Below are positions 9,051 to 15,737 of a stretch of 64,000 nucleotides of DNA, piece after piece. This DNA comes from Amycolatopsis echigonensis (GTDB lineage: Bacteria > Actinomycetota > Actinomycetes > Mycobacteriales > Pseudonocardiaceae). The stretch covers positions 49,881 through 113,880 of the forward strand of contig NZ_JACJHR010000024.1 of the NCBI RefSeq assembly GCF_014174495.1, given 5' to 3'. The notes under the pieces are model-generated. The model did no database searches and had not been told where the DNA came from. It saw nothing but the letters and a program-made list of their open reading frames with translations. Numbering within the stretch: position 1 is the first letter of the stretch; each line of letters opens with the position of its first letter. The position numbers and the translations under genes were made by a program.

Positions 9051-9881
9051 GTGCGGTTGCGGTTTCTGCTCCGGCCGGGATGGCTGGCGTTGACAGTGGT
9101 GGTGTTCACCTTCGCCATCTGCTGTTACACGTTGCTGGCCCCGTGGCAGTTCCGCCGCGACAACGAGCAGGTCAGCCAGAACAACGCGCTGACCACGTCG
9201 TTCACCGCGAAGCCCGCCCCCGTGGCACAGCTGCTGCCGCCCGGCACGAAGCCGGACAAGAACACCGAGTGGCACCTCGTGTCGATCACCGGCACGTACC
9301 TGCCTTCGGCCGAGGTTGTCGCGCGGCTGCGCACTGTGCAGGGCGAAGGCGCGTACGAAGTTCTGACGCCGCTTCGCGCGACTGACGGCACTGTGTACCT
9401 GATCGACCGCGGCTACGTGGGGCTCAGCAGCAACTCCGGCGTTCTCCCGTACGCGGCCGCGCCAGGTGGACAGGTGACGGTTGTGGCGCGCGTGCGAAGC
9501 GACGAGACCGATCCGAAGAACCGCGAAGCGTTCGCCGACGCGTCGACCAACGGGAAGCTCCAGAGCTACACCGTCGACTCGCGCGTGGTGGCGAAGTCGT
9601 CGGGCCTCGCCATCCGGCCCGGGTACTTCCAGCTCGACGTGAACCAGCCCGGCGTGCTCAGCCCGCTGCCGCTGCCGCAGCTGGAGTCGGGCCCGTACTT
9701 CTCGTACGCGCTCCAGTGGCTGGCGTTCGGCACGATGGCGTTGCTGGGCTGGCTGTACTTCACGGTCCGCGAACTGCGCCCGGGCGGCGCGCTGACGACC
9801 GAGCGCCCGCAGCGCGGCCGGCGCAAGTCCGTCGCGGAGATGCTCGCCGAAGACGAGGACGAGTACTCGCCAACCGCCTGA
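9051..9881 (+). CDS. SURF1-family membrane protein
   Basis: This 276-residue protein has the SURF1 topology: one transmembrane helix at the N-terminus (about residues 8-30), a periplasm-facing loop with the PWQFRRD, GTYLP and YEVLTPLR type motifs plus a DRGYV segment, and a second helix near residue 225. SURF1 proteins assist assembly of haem-copper cytochrome c oxidase. The tail of about 45 residues is charged and ends in acidic residues. The GTG at 9051 is exactly six bases after a TACCGT -10-like hexamer (9039-9044), which suggests a leaderless transcript starting at the codon itself. Confidence 0.88.
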   Translation: MRLRFLLRPGWLALTVVVFTFAICCYTLLAPWQFRRDNEQVSQNNALTTSFTAKPAPVAQLLPPGTKPDKNTEWHLVSITGTYLPSAEVVARLRTVQGEGAYEVLTPLRATDGTVYLIDRGYVGLSSNSGVLPYAAAPGGQVTVVARVRSDETDPKNREAFADASTNGKLQSYTVDSRVVAKSSGLAIRPGYFQLDVNQPGVLSPLPLPQLESGPYFSYALQWLAFGTMALLGWLYFTVRELRPGGALTTERPQRGRRKSVAEMLAEDEDEYSPTA

Positions 9882-9948
9882 GTGGCCTGGTCGTTTTGCT
9901 GGAAAATGGACCTTTGTCGGGGCCACTTGCGGCGTTGATACTGGCGGC

Positions 9949-10557
9949 ATGCTGATCCACCCCTGGGACACCGCGGACGAGAACGAATGGCGGGAATGGC
10001 TCGCCGGACACGATTTCGGCGAACTGGTCGCCGGCGGCCGCGGCCGTGATCTTCCTGTGGTGGTGCCGACGCATTTCGTCTTCGACGGCGACGCGACCGT
10101 GCGGCTGCATCTCGCCCGGCCGAACCCGGTGTGGCCGCTCCTGGAGGAACACCCGCGCGCCCTGCTGACGGTGACCGGCGATTACGCCTACATCCGCTCC
10201 GACTGGAACACCGCCGACGACCCCGCACTCGGCGTGCCCACCTCGTACTACGCGAGCGTGCAGCTGGCCTGCGACGTCCGGATCGTCGACGATCCCGAGG
10301 AGAAAGCCGCGCTGCTCAACCACCAGCTGGCGCACTTCGAGCCGGACGGCAAGCGCACCCCCGTGTCCGCTGTGGACGCTCCGGACCGGCGGCTGCTGCC
10401 CGGGATTCGCGGTGTCGAGCTGACGGTGACCGAGGTGCGGGCGAAGTTCAAGTACGGCGGGAACAAGAAGTCCGAGGACCGGCAGCGGATCGGCGCGCTG
10501 TTGTCCGAACGGGACGGTCCAGGCGACGCGGAGGCCATCTCCCACCTGAAACCCTGA
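9949..10557 (+). CDS. PaiB-like FMN-binding protein
   Basis: This 202-residue protein resembles the FMN-binding split-barrel family called PaiB (a negative regulator of sporulation and protease genes in Bacillus), with THFVFDG, LHLARPNP, GDYAYIRSDWN and PTSYYASVQL. Members bind FMN and some have flavin-dependent activity rather than DNA binding. The start LIHPWDTADE is the typical N-terminus. The ATG lies 67 bp after the SURF1 stop. The stop codon lies in an inverted repeat shared with the convergent cobD-like gene. I infer a flavin-linked enzyme or regulator; the DNA-binding role is not evident from the sequence. Confidence 0.8.
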   Translation: MLIHPWDTADENEWREWLAGHDFGELVAGGRGRDLPVVVPTHFVFDGDATVRLHLARPNPVWPLLEEHPRALLTVTGDYAYIRSDWNTADDPALGVPTSYYASVQLACDVRIVDDPEEKAALLNHQLAHFEPDGKRTPVSAVDAPDRRLLPGIRGVELTVTEVRAKFKYGGNKKSEDRQRIGALLSERDGPGDAEAISHLKP

Positions 10558-10572
10558 CGGCTCAAGGGTTTC
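10548..10572. terminator. Bidirectional hairpin over two convergent stop codons
   Basis: An inverted repeat with 8-bp arms (GAAACCCT at 10548-10555, AGGGTTTC at 10565-10572) spans the stops of the PaiB-like gene and the cobD-like gene, which are four bases apart. It can fold on either strand. No U-run follows, as is common for actinobacterial terminators. Confidence 0.5.
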
Positions 10573-11461
10573 GGCGGCGCACTCCGCTCAGCAACGCTAC
10601 GAATACTGACGTTCCGGCGGCGAGCCAACCGACCACTCGGGACAGTTCCACTGCGCGCGTCACGTGTCCGGCGTCCGGGTTCCGGCCGACGCCGAGCACC
10701 GGCAATTCCACGACCCCTTGCGGGTACTCGGTCCGTCCGCCGACGCGGATTTCCAGCGCCCCAGCGAAAGCCGCCTCGACCCGACCGGCGTTCGGGCTCG
10801 GGTGTGCGATCGTGTCCCGCCGCCAAGCCCGCCACGCGCCGCCCGCCGAACCGCCGACGACCGGAGCGCCCAGGACGGTCAACGCGGCGGCGACCCGGGT
10901 CGGCAGAAGGTGGACGAGTTCATCGAGCCGGTCGATCACCCAGTGCCCGGGAAGCAGACGGCGCAGCAGCCCGACCGTCCGTGCCGCGAGCAGTCCGGGC
11001 ACGCCCGCGACCGCACCCCACAGCAGTGGGGTAACGACCACTTCGGACGTGTTCTCGGCCAGAGTTTCCACGGACGCACGGGAAAGCCCGATCGTGCTCA
11101 GTCCGTCGGTGACGCGCGGGTCCAGTTCGGACAATGTGTCGCGCGCGGGTTCCAGACGGCCTTCCTCGAGATCGCGAGCCAGTTCCGTGCCCTGCGTGGC
11201 CAGCCCGGACGCGCCGACGACCGCCCAAGTCGCCACCGCTGTCGCCGTCGCCTGGCACACCGGACTGCGGCGGCCGGCGCGCTCGGCCAGCACTCCGGCC
11301 GCGACTGCCGCACCAGCGATTCCGAGTCCGGTCGCGCGCCGAGAACCGGTGGCGGCGACTACCCGGTGGAAGGCGGTGACCGGCGGCCGTCGCCGCGGAT
11401 CGCCGAGAGCACCGTCAGCGGCCAAACCGAGAATCAAGCCGATCGCGCGCGCCGCGCTCAC
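10562..11461 (-). CDS. cobD: Cobalamin biosynthesis protein CobD/CbiB
   Basis: This 299-residue membrane enzyme attaches the aminopropanol arm to adenosyl-cobyric acid, giving adenosylcobinamide. Typical motifs are GDPRRRPPV near the N-terminus (usually GDP..HP), SVETLAENTSEVVVTPLLW (about residues 128-146), HPSPNAGRVEAAFAGAL (about 218-234) and several hydrophobic helices. Replacement of the usual histidine in the GDP motif by RRRP is a small deviation. The start is GTG. Its position beside SURF1 and the tyrosine phosphatase matches mycobacterial Rv2236c. The cobC gene found in the mycobacterial block is not here. Confidence 0.9.
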   Translation of the reverse strand: MSAARAIGLILGLAADGALGDPRRRPPVTAFHRVVAATGSRRATGLGIAGAAVAAGVLAERAGRRSPVCQATATAVATWAVVGASGLATQGTELARDLEEGRLEPARDTLSELDPRVTDGLSTIGLSRASVETLAENTSEVVVTPLLWGAVAGVPGLLAARTVGLLRRLLPGHWVIDRLDELVHLLPTRVAAALTVLGAPVVGGSAGGAWRAWRRDTIAHPSPNAGRVEAAFAGALEIRVGGRTEYPQGVVELPVLGVGRNPDAGHVTRAVELSRVVGWLAAGTSVFVALLSGVRRRNP

Positions 11462-11486
11462 CTGTAGCCCCCCGAACGTGGACGAT

Positions 11487-12194
11487 TCAGCCGCCGAGAT
11501 TACTCGACACCGCGACGGCGATTTCCTCGCGTGCCTGCTCCACGATGTCGCGCATCGCGCGTTCGGCGCGAGCCGCGTCGCCGAGGTCGATCGCCTCGGC
11601 GACCTCGACGTGCAGCGCGACCGCCTCGGGCTGCGGTTCTTCGGGCATCAGGCCGTGTTCGGTGCGGCCGGCGAGCACTTCCGCGACCACGGAGGACAGC
11701 TGCGCGAACATCGGATTCCGCGACGCGGACAGCAGCAGATCGTGGAACGCGACGTCGTGGCCGAGGAAGGTTTCGAGGTCACGAGCGCGCGCCGTGCGCT
11801 GGAGGTGCACGGCCAGTGCGCGGAGGCGCCCGCGTTCCTCCGGGGTCGCCCGGATCGCGGCGAACCGGGCGGCGCACGGTTCGACAGCCGAGCGCAGTTC
11901 GGTCAGCGTGCGGAGCGCGGCCGCCCGGTCCGCGCCGTCGAGCTGCCAGCGGATCAGCCGCGGGTCATAGTGGTTCCACTCGGCCGGCTCGCGGACGGTG
12001 ACCCCGACGCGGCGGCGGCTGCTGGTCAGCCCCATCGTCTCGAGGACCCGCACGACCTCGCGGGCCACAGTCCGCGACGCCCCGTACCGCTCCTGCAGCT
12101 CCTCCGAGCGCAGCACCGCACCCGGCGCCAGCTCGCCGCTCGCGATCGCCGCGCCGAGCTCGTCGAGCATGTCCTCGTGCCGATCAGTCCCCAC
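11487..12194 (-). CDS. gntR: GntR/FadR-family regulator of the gluconate genes
   Basis: This 235-residue repressor-type protein has an N-terminal GntR winged helix (residues 5-70, with LRSEELQERYGASRTVAREVVR as the recognition-helix region, split here across helix 2-3) and a C-terminal all-helical FCD domain with the metal or ligand residues of the FadR subfamily, such as the Asp/His of GHDVAFHDLLL and a late ALHVEVAEAI. It is divergent from gntK-gntP, so it most likely represses them and is released by gluconate or its 6-phosphate. The GTG start (12192-12194) follows a TAGGTT hexamer by six bases, giving a likely leaderless mRNA. An operator-like palindrome lies where its -35 would be. Confidence 0.87.
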   Translation of the reverse strand: MGTDRHEDMLDELGAAIASGELAPGAVLRSEELQERYGASRTVAREVVRVLETMGLTSSRRRVGVTVREPAEWNHYDPRLIRWQLDGADRAAALRTLTELRSAVEPCAARFAAIRATPEERGRLRALAVHLQRTARARDLETFLGHDVAFHDLLLSASRNPMFAQLSSVVAEVLAGRTEHGLMPEEPQPEAVALHVEVAEAIDLGDAARAERAMRDIVEQAREEIAVAVSSNLGG

Positions 12195-12220
12195 GCAGTC
12201 AACCTAGCGCTCTGATTCGA

Positions 12221-12254
12221 TTAAGTACTACTTCTTCTTGATTAAGTAGTACTT
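12221..12254. promoter_or_regulatory. Two phased GntR operator palindromes
   Basis: Two inverted repeats, AAGTACTACTT (12223-12233) and AAGTAGTACTT (12244-12254), are each AAGTA-N-TACTT. Their centres are 21 bp apart, two helical turns, so two dimers would sit on one face. Both are preceded by GATT. The first overlaps the expected -35 zone of gntR and the second precedes gntK by about 43 bp. Confidence 0.8.
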
Positions 12255-12296
12255 TTGAGTTTGACTCTCCAGGGCACAAAGACGTGGGAGGTGCGG

Positions 12297-12791
12297 ATGA
12301 CGGTCATCGTGGTGATGGGCGTATCAGGCTCGGGCAAGACAACGGTGGGCACAGCGCTCGCGCAGGAACTCGGGACCGTGTACGCCGAAGCAGACACCTT
12401 CCACCCTCGCGCGAACATCGAAAAGATGACCGCCGGGCACCCGCTGACCGACGAGGACCGGGCGCCGTGGCTGGCGGCGATCGCGTCCTGGATCCGGGAG
12501 CATCACGAGAACGGCGCTGTCGTGAGTTCGTCCGCTCTGAAGCGGCGCTACCGCGACGTGCTGCGTGGCGGCGGGGATGTGTGGTTCCTGCACCTGCACG
12601 GCTCGCGTGACCTGCTCGCCGAGCGGATGAAGACCCGTACCGGCCACTTCATGCCGGTTTCGCTGCTCGATTCCCAGCTCGCCGACCTCGAACCGCTGGA
12701 AGCGGACGAGCCGGGAGCGACCTTCGACATCAGCCTCTCGCCCGCCGACCTCGTCGAGGCGGCGCTCAAAGCGTTCCGGGAGCGCGCATGA
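12297..12791 (+). CDS. gntK: Gluconokinase
   Basis: This 164-residue kinase phosphorylates gluconate to 6-phosphogluconate with ATP, feeding the pentose phosphate route. The Walker A loop GVSGSGKTTV is at residues 8-17. It is followed by the substrate and lid motifs ADTFHPRANIEKM, GHPLTDEDRAPWL, SSALKRRYRD, RMKTRTGHFMP and SLLDSQLADLE, all typical of GntK/IdnK. The ATG at 12297 has GGGAGG about six bases upstream; an earlier in-frame TTG would add non-conserved residues. Its last four bases (ATGA) overlap the permease start. Confidence 0.95.
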   Translation: MTVIVVMGVSGSGKTTVGTALAQELGTVYAEADTFHPRANIEKMTAGHPLTDEDRAPWLAAIASWIREHHENGAVVSSSALKRRYRDVLRGGGDVWFLHLHGSRDLLAERMKTRTGHFMPVSLLDSQLADLEPLEADEPGATFDISLSPADLVEAALKAFRERA

Positions 12792-14155
12792 CTATCCTCG
12801 CCGCCGGCTGGACCGGCCACGACACCCGCCTGATCGTCGCCACGGTGCTCGCCATCGCCGTGATCGTGGTCCTGATCAGCAAGGTCAAACTGCATCCGCT
12901 GCTCGCGCTCACGCTGGGTTCCGGCGTGCTCGGCCTGGTCGCCGGAATGCCGGTGGACAAGCTGCTGAAGAGCTTCACGAACGGCGTCGGCAGCACCGTC
13001 GCGTCCGTCGGCGTATTGATCGCGTTCGGCGCGATGCTGGGCAAACTGCTCGCCGATTCCGGCGGCGCGGACCGGATCGTGGACACCGTGCTCGGCCGGG
13101 TCCGCGGGCCCGGGCTGCCGTGGGCGATGGCGCTGGTCGCCGCGCTGATCGGGTTGCCGATGTTCTTCGAGATCGGCCTGGTCATGCTGATCCCGGTGGT
13201 GCTGCTGGTCGCCAAGCGCAGCGGGAAACCCGTGCTGCTGCTGGGAATTCCGGCCTTGGCCGGGTTGTCGGTGCTGCACGGCCTGATCCCGCCGCACCCC
13301 GGTCCGCTGGCCGCCGCCGGTTCGCTGAACGCCAACGTCGGCCTCACCCTGGGGCTGGGCCTGCTGGTCGGGCTGCCCACGGTGATCATCGCCGGTCCGC
13401 TGTTCGGCCGCCTCGCCGCGAAGATGGTGCCCGACGCCGCACCGCCCGCCCGGCTGGTCCCGGAATCCGAGGGCACCGACGAAAAGCACCGTCCGAGCTT
13501 CGGCGCGACTCTGTCCACCGTGCTGCTGCCGGTCGTCCTGATGCTGGCGAAGGCACTCGCGGACATCTTGGCGGGCAAGGCGAACCCGGCCCGCCGCGTC
13601 CTGGACTTCATCGGCGACCCGCTCGTCGCGCTGCTGCTGGCGGTCCTCGTCGGCATGGTCGTGCTGGGCCGTCCGGCGCGGCTGAACCGGCAACGGCTGT
13701 CGTCGATCATCGGCGATTCCCTCGGCCCGATCGCCGGGATCGTGCTGATCGTGGCCGCGGGCGGCGGGTTCAAGCAGACGCTGGTGGACGCCGGGGTCGG
13801 CGACGTGATCACCAGCCTCGCCAAGGGCGCGCACCTGTCCCCGCTGCTGCTCGGCTGGCTGGTCGCGGTGGCGATCCGCCTGGCGACCGGCTCGGCGACG
13901 GTCGCGACGGTCTCCGCGGCGGGCATCGTCGCCCCGCTGGCCGCGACCCTCGACCCGACGCACAACGCACTGCTGGTGCTGGCCATCGGTGCTGGATCGC
14001 TTTTCTTCTCGCATCTGAACGACGCCGGGTTCTGGCTGGTCAAGGAGTACTTCGGGATGTCGGTCGGCCAGACGCTGAAGAGCTGGTCGGTGATGGAAAC
14101 GGTCATCTCGGTGGTGGCGATCGCGTTGATCCTGCCGTTGGGCGCACTGCTTTAG
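12788..14155 (+). CDS. gntP: Gluconate:H+ symporter of the GntP family
   Basis: This 455-residue carrier has about twelve hydrophobic segments and typical GntP motifs: GLVAGMP, IAFGAMLGKLLADSGGADRIVD, the pair PMFFEIGLVMLIP and LIPPHPGPLAAAG, then SLGPIAGIVLIVAAGGGFKQ and RLATGSATVAT (each quoted in part). It would import gluconate, or a similar aldonate such as idonate, with protons. The start overlaps gntK by 4 nt, so supply and phosphorylation are coupled. A strong hairpin terminator follows 19 bp after the stop. Confidence 0.95.
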   Translation: MTILAAGWTGHDTRLIVATVLAIAVIVVLISKVKLHPLLALTLGSGVLGLVAGMPVDKLLKSFTNGVGSTVASVGVLIAFGAMLGKLLADSGGADRIVDTVLGRVRGPGLPWAMALVAALIGLPMFFEIGLVMLIPVVLLVAKRSGKPVLLLGIPALAGLSVLHGLIPPHPGPLAAAGSLNANVGLTLGLGLLVGLPTVIIAGPLFGRLAAKMVPDAAPPARLVPESEGTDEKHRPSFGATLSTVLLPVVLMLAKALADILAGKANPARRVLDFIGDPLVALLLAVLVGMVVLGRPARLNRQRLSSIIGDSLGPIAGIVLIVAAGGGFKQTLVDAGVGDVITSLAKGAHLSPLLLGWLVAVAIRLATGSATVATVSAAGIVAPLAATLDPTHNALLVLAIGAGSLFFSHLNDAGFWLVKEYFGMSVGQTLKSWSVMETVISVVAIALILPLGALL

Positions 14156-14173
14156 CGCTGGTTGAAACTGTTC

Positions 14174-14219
14174 ACGGCCGCGGCGGGGCTTCCTCTTCGG
14201 GAAGTCCCGCCGCGGCCGT
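14174..14219 (+). terminator. Hairpin terminator after gntP
   Basis: A perfect 14-bp GC-rich stem (ACGGCCGCGGCGGG at 14174-14187 with its complement at 14206-14219) encloses a second short stem CTTCC/GGAAG. It is followed by TT. Position and strength fit the end of the gluconate operon. Confidence 0.85.
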
Positions 14220-14542
14220 TTGGCCCGCCTCGCTAGCGGGCGAAATCGCCGGTGGAACCGATTGCCACCCTGGTGCCGGTGTGGCTGCCGTACAACTCAC
14301 CGGTCGCGAGGAACGCGCAGTGGCCGCTCACCCCGCTGACCCGTTCCCGCCTTTGCTGTCACAGTTGACCGAATCCGCCGGAACTGTGTCGCGTTCGCGG
14401 TGCACCATCGACATCTTCACCGCATTCTTCATTTCTCTTCCGACGCCTGGTTACTGGCTCATGTGCACGATCGGAGCGAACTGACCACGTTGTCGAAGTT
14501 GTAGCGCGGACCGAGCGGGCCTTGCCATTCCACCGATATCCG
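14220..14542. other. Stretch without a confident gene
   Basis: Most of this stretch has no supported gene. On the minus strand the frame of the small secreted peptide continues past its TAG for 27 more codons, ending at 14459-14461 (see the findings). A second 34-codon minus-strand frame, 14328-14432, has only a weak AGAGAA in front. Neither is called. Confidence 0.4.
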
Positions 14543-14653
14543 CTAATCGTCGGGACAATCATGCAGGTCCGCCGCACTGGCATACGCCGCCGACGGCAAG
14601 ATCACCGCGGCAACAGCCAGCGCGACGGTGAAAAGAATCCTCGTTCGATACAT
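14543..14653 (-). CDS. Tiny secreted-peptide frame (36 aa)
   Basis: The frame starts with ATG at 14651-14653, behind a good GATGGGGGAAAT Shine-Dalgarno. It encodes a Sec-type signal: MYRTR, then a hydrophobic core LFTVALAVAAVILP, then a probable signal peptidase site after SAAYASA. The remaining mature part is only about nine residues, ADLHDCPDD, before a TAG. The frame stays open for another 27 codons beyond the TAG, so this may be the 5' part of an interrupted gene for a small secreted protein. I do not recognise a family. The strong ribosome site and signal peptide support expression; the short mature part makes function doubtful. Confidence 0.45.
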   Translation of the reverse strand: MYRTRILFTVALAVAAVILPSAAYASAADLHDCPDD

Positions 14654-14810
14654 ATTTCCCCCATCTTCGCTGTCGCGACTCCCCAGCGGGCCAGCAAACC
14701 AGAAGGTACCGCCCACAAGCCGCGATGTGCCGCATCCGGACGAAACGTCACCCGTACGGCCGTCGACGAGGTTGCCCCAGCCAGTCGTCCCACCCTCTCC
14801 GCCTGACCAG

Positions 14811-14840
14811 TTGACATGTGACCTTTTGGTCACCTAATCT
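14811..14840 (+). promoter_or_regulatory. arsR promoter with embedded operator palindrome
   Basis: A -35 TTGACA (14811-14816) and a -10 TAATCT (14835-14840) are 18 bp apart. The spacer holds the palindrome GTGACC-TTTT-GGTCAC (14818-14833), placed to block polymerase. The GTG start of the regulator follows the -10 by six bases, so the transcript is probably leaderless and autorepressed. Confidence 0.75.
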
Positions 14841-14846
14841 CGGTGC

Positions 14847-15188
14847 GTGCCCGACGAGGACCTGGTTTTCAAGGCTCTGGCGGATCCGACCCGCCGGTTC
14901 CTGCTCGACCTGCTCTACGCACGGGACGGCCGCACGCTCACCGAGCTGGAGTCCGAAGTGGACATGACCCGGTTCGGGGTGATGAAACACCTCAAGCTGC
15001 TCGAGGAGGCCGACCTGGTCGTCTCGCGCAAGGAGGGCCGGGAGAAACGGCATTTCCTGAACCCGGTCCCCATCCGCCGGATCCACGACCGCTGGATCGA
15101 CAAGTACACCGCACACCACACCTCGGCGCTGCTGGACCTCAAGGCTCAGCTCGAAGCCGAAGAATCCCTGAAGGAGCCCGAACAATGA
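14847..15188 (+). CDS. ArsR-family winged-helix repressor
   Basis: This 113-residue winged-helix protein is of the ArsR type that is usually paired with an SRPBCC/AHSA1 protein. It begins DLVFKALADPTRRFLLDLL, with the recognition region LTELESEVDMTRFGVMKHLKLLEEADLV and the wing REGRE-type KEGREKRHF (motifs quoted in pieces). It has none of the Cys ligands of metal-sensing ArsR proteins, so a non-metal or partner-mediated signal is likely. The GTG start is placed by the leaderless promoter and the family N-terminus. Its stop overlaps the SRPBCC start by 4 nt, and an operator-like palindrome lies in its own promoter. Confidence 0.88.
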   Translation: MPDEDLVFKALADPTRRFLLDLLYARDGRTLTELESEVDMTRFGVMKHLKLLEEADLVVSRKEGREKRHFLNPVPIRRIHDRWIDKYTAHHTSALLDLKAQLEAEESLKEPEQ

Positions 15189-15694
15189 GCGACACCACGA
15201 CCGTGCAGGTCAACCGCGTCTACATCAAGGCCACCCCGCAGGCGGTGTGGGACGCCATCACCAAGCCGGAGTGGACGGCGAAGTACGGCTACACCGGCCT
15301 GGCCGAGTTCGACCTCAAGCGCGGCGGCAAGCACCGCACCAAGCCGACCCAGGAGTTCGTCGATTTGGGCATCACCAACGATCTCGTCGACGGCGAAGTG
15401 CTCGAAGTGGATCCGCCGCGCAAGCTGGTGATCACGTGGAAACTGCAGATGGACCCGAGTCTCGTCGCCGAGCCGTACACCACGGTCACCTACGACATCG
15501 AGCAAACGCAGACCGCGGGCACCCGGCTTACCGTCACGCACGACGTCACCGGTGCGCCCAACCACGCGGCGCTCGTGTCCGGCGCGCAGGAAGACGTCAA
15601 CGCCGGTCCGGGCGAGAACGCGGGCGGCGGCTGGGCCTGGATCTTGTCCGACCTCAAGTCGCTCCTGGAGACCGGCAAGGGCATCGCGGCCTGA
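15185..15694 (+). CDS. SRPBCC (AHSA1/START-like) domain protein
   Basis: This 169-residue helix-grip protein begins with VNRVYIKATPQAVWDAITKPEW, the classic AHSA1-like first strand and helix (shown in part), and ends with GGGWAWILSDLKSLLETG. It has one hydrophobic ligand cavity domain and no signal peptide. In ArsR-SRPBCC pairs its ligand and activity are generally unknown; it may bind a hydrophobic inducer or modify the regulator's output. The ATGA overlap with arsR means the two are made together. Confidence 0.87.
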   Translation: MSDTTTVQVNRVYIKATPQAVWDAITKPEWTAKYGYTGLAEFDLKRGGKHRTKPTQEFVDLGITNDLVDGEVLEVDPPRKLVITWKLQMDPSLVAEPYTTVTYDIEQTQTAGTRLTVTHDVTGAPNHAALVSGAQEDVNAGPGENAGGGWAWILSDLKSLLETGKGIAA

Positions 15695-15700
15695 CGCGAG

Positions 15701-15736
15701 GATGGGGTGGCTGCTCGCTTGGCCAGCCACCCCATC
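15701..15736. terminator. Bidirectional hairpin between convergent genes
   Basis: A perfect 12-bp stem (GATGGGGTGGCT at 15701-15712 and AGCCACCCCATC at 15725-15736) fills the gap between the SRPBCC stop and the stop of the convergent kinase gene. It can terminate both transcripts. Confidence 0.8.
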
Positions 15737-15737
15737 G

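Noticed and set aside
12548..14014. Reading frame of 488 codons antisense to gntK-gntP
   Set aside because: Its translation is a Gln/Asp/Arg-rich low-complexity sequence. The plus strand carries well conserved gluconokinase and permease motifs.
11487..14155. Entner-Doudoroff or ketogluconate cluster
   Set aside because: Only the kinase, permease and regulator are present; no dehydratase, aldolase or dehydrogenase adjoins them.
14328..14432. Second small frame of 34 codons near the secreted peptide
   Set aside because: It has only a weak ribosome site and no signal peptide or known motif, so it is mentioned but not called.
14543..14545. TAG as a programmed recoding signal (selenocysteine or pyrrolysine)
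   Set aside because: Selenocysteine uses TGA, and there is no pyrrolysine machinery expected in this group; a nonsense change or simple readthrough is more likely.
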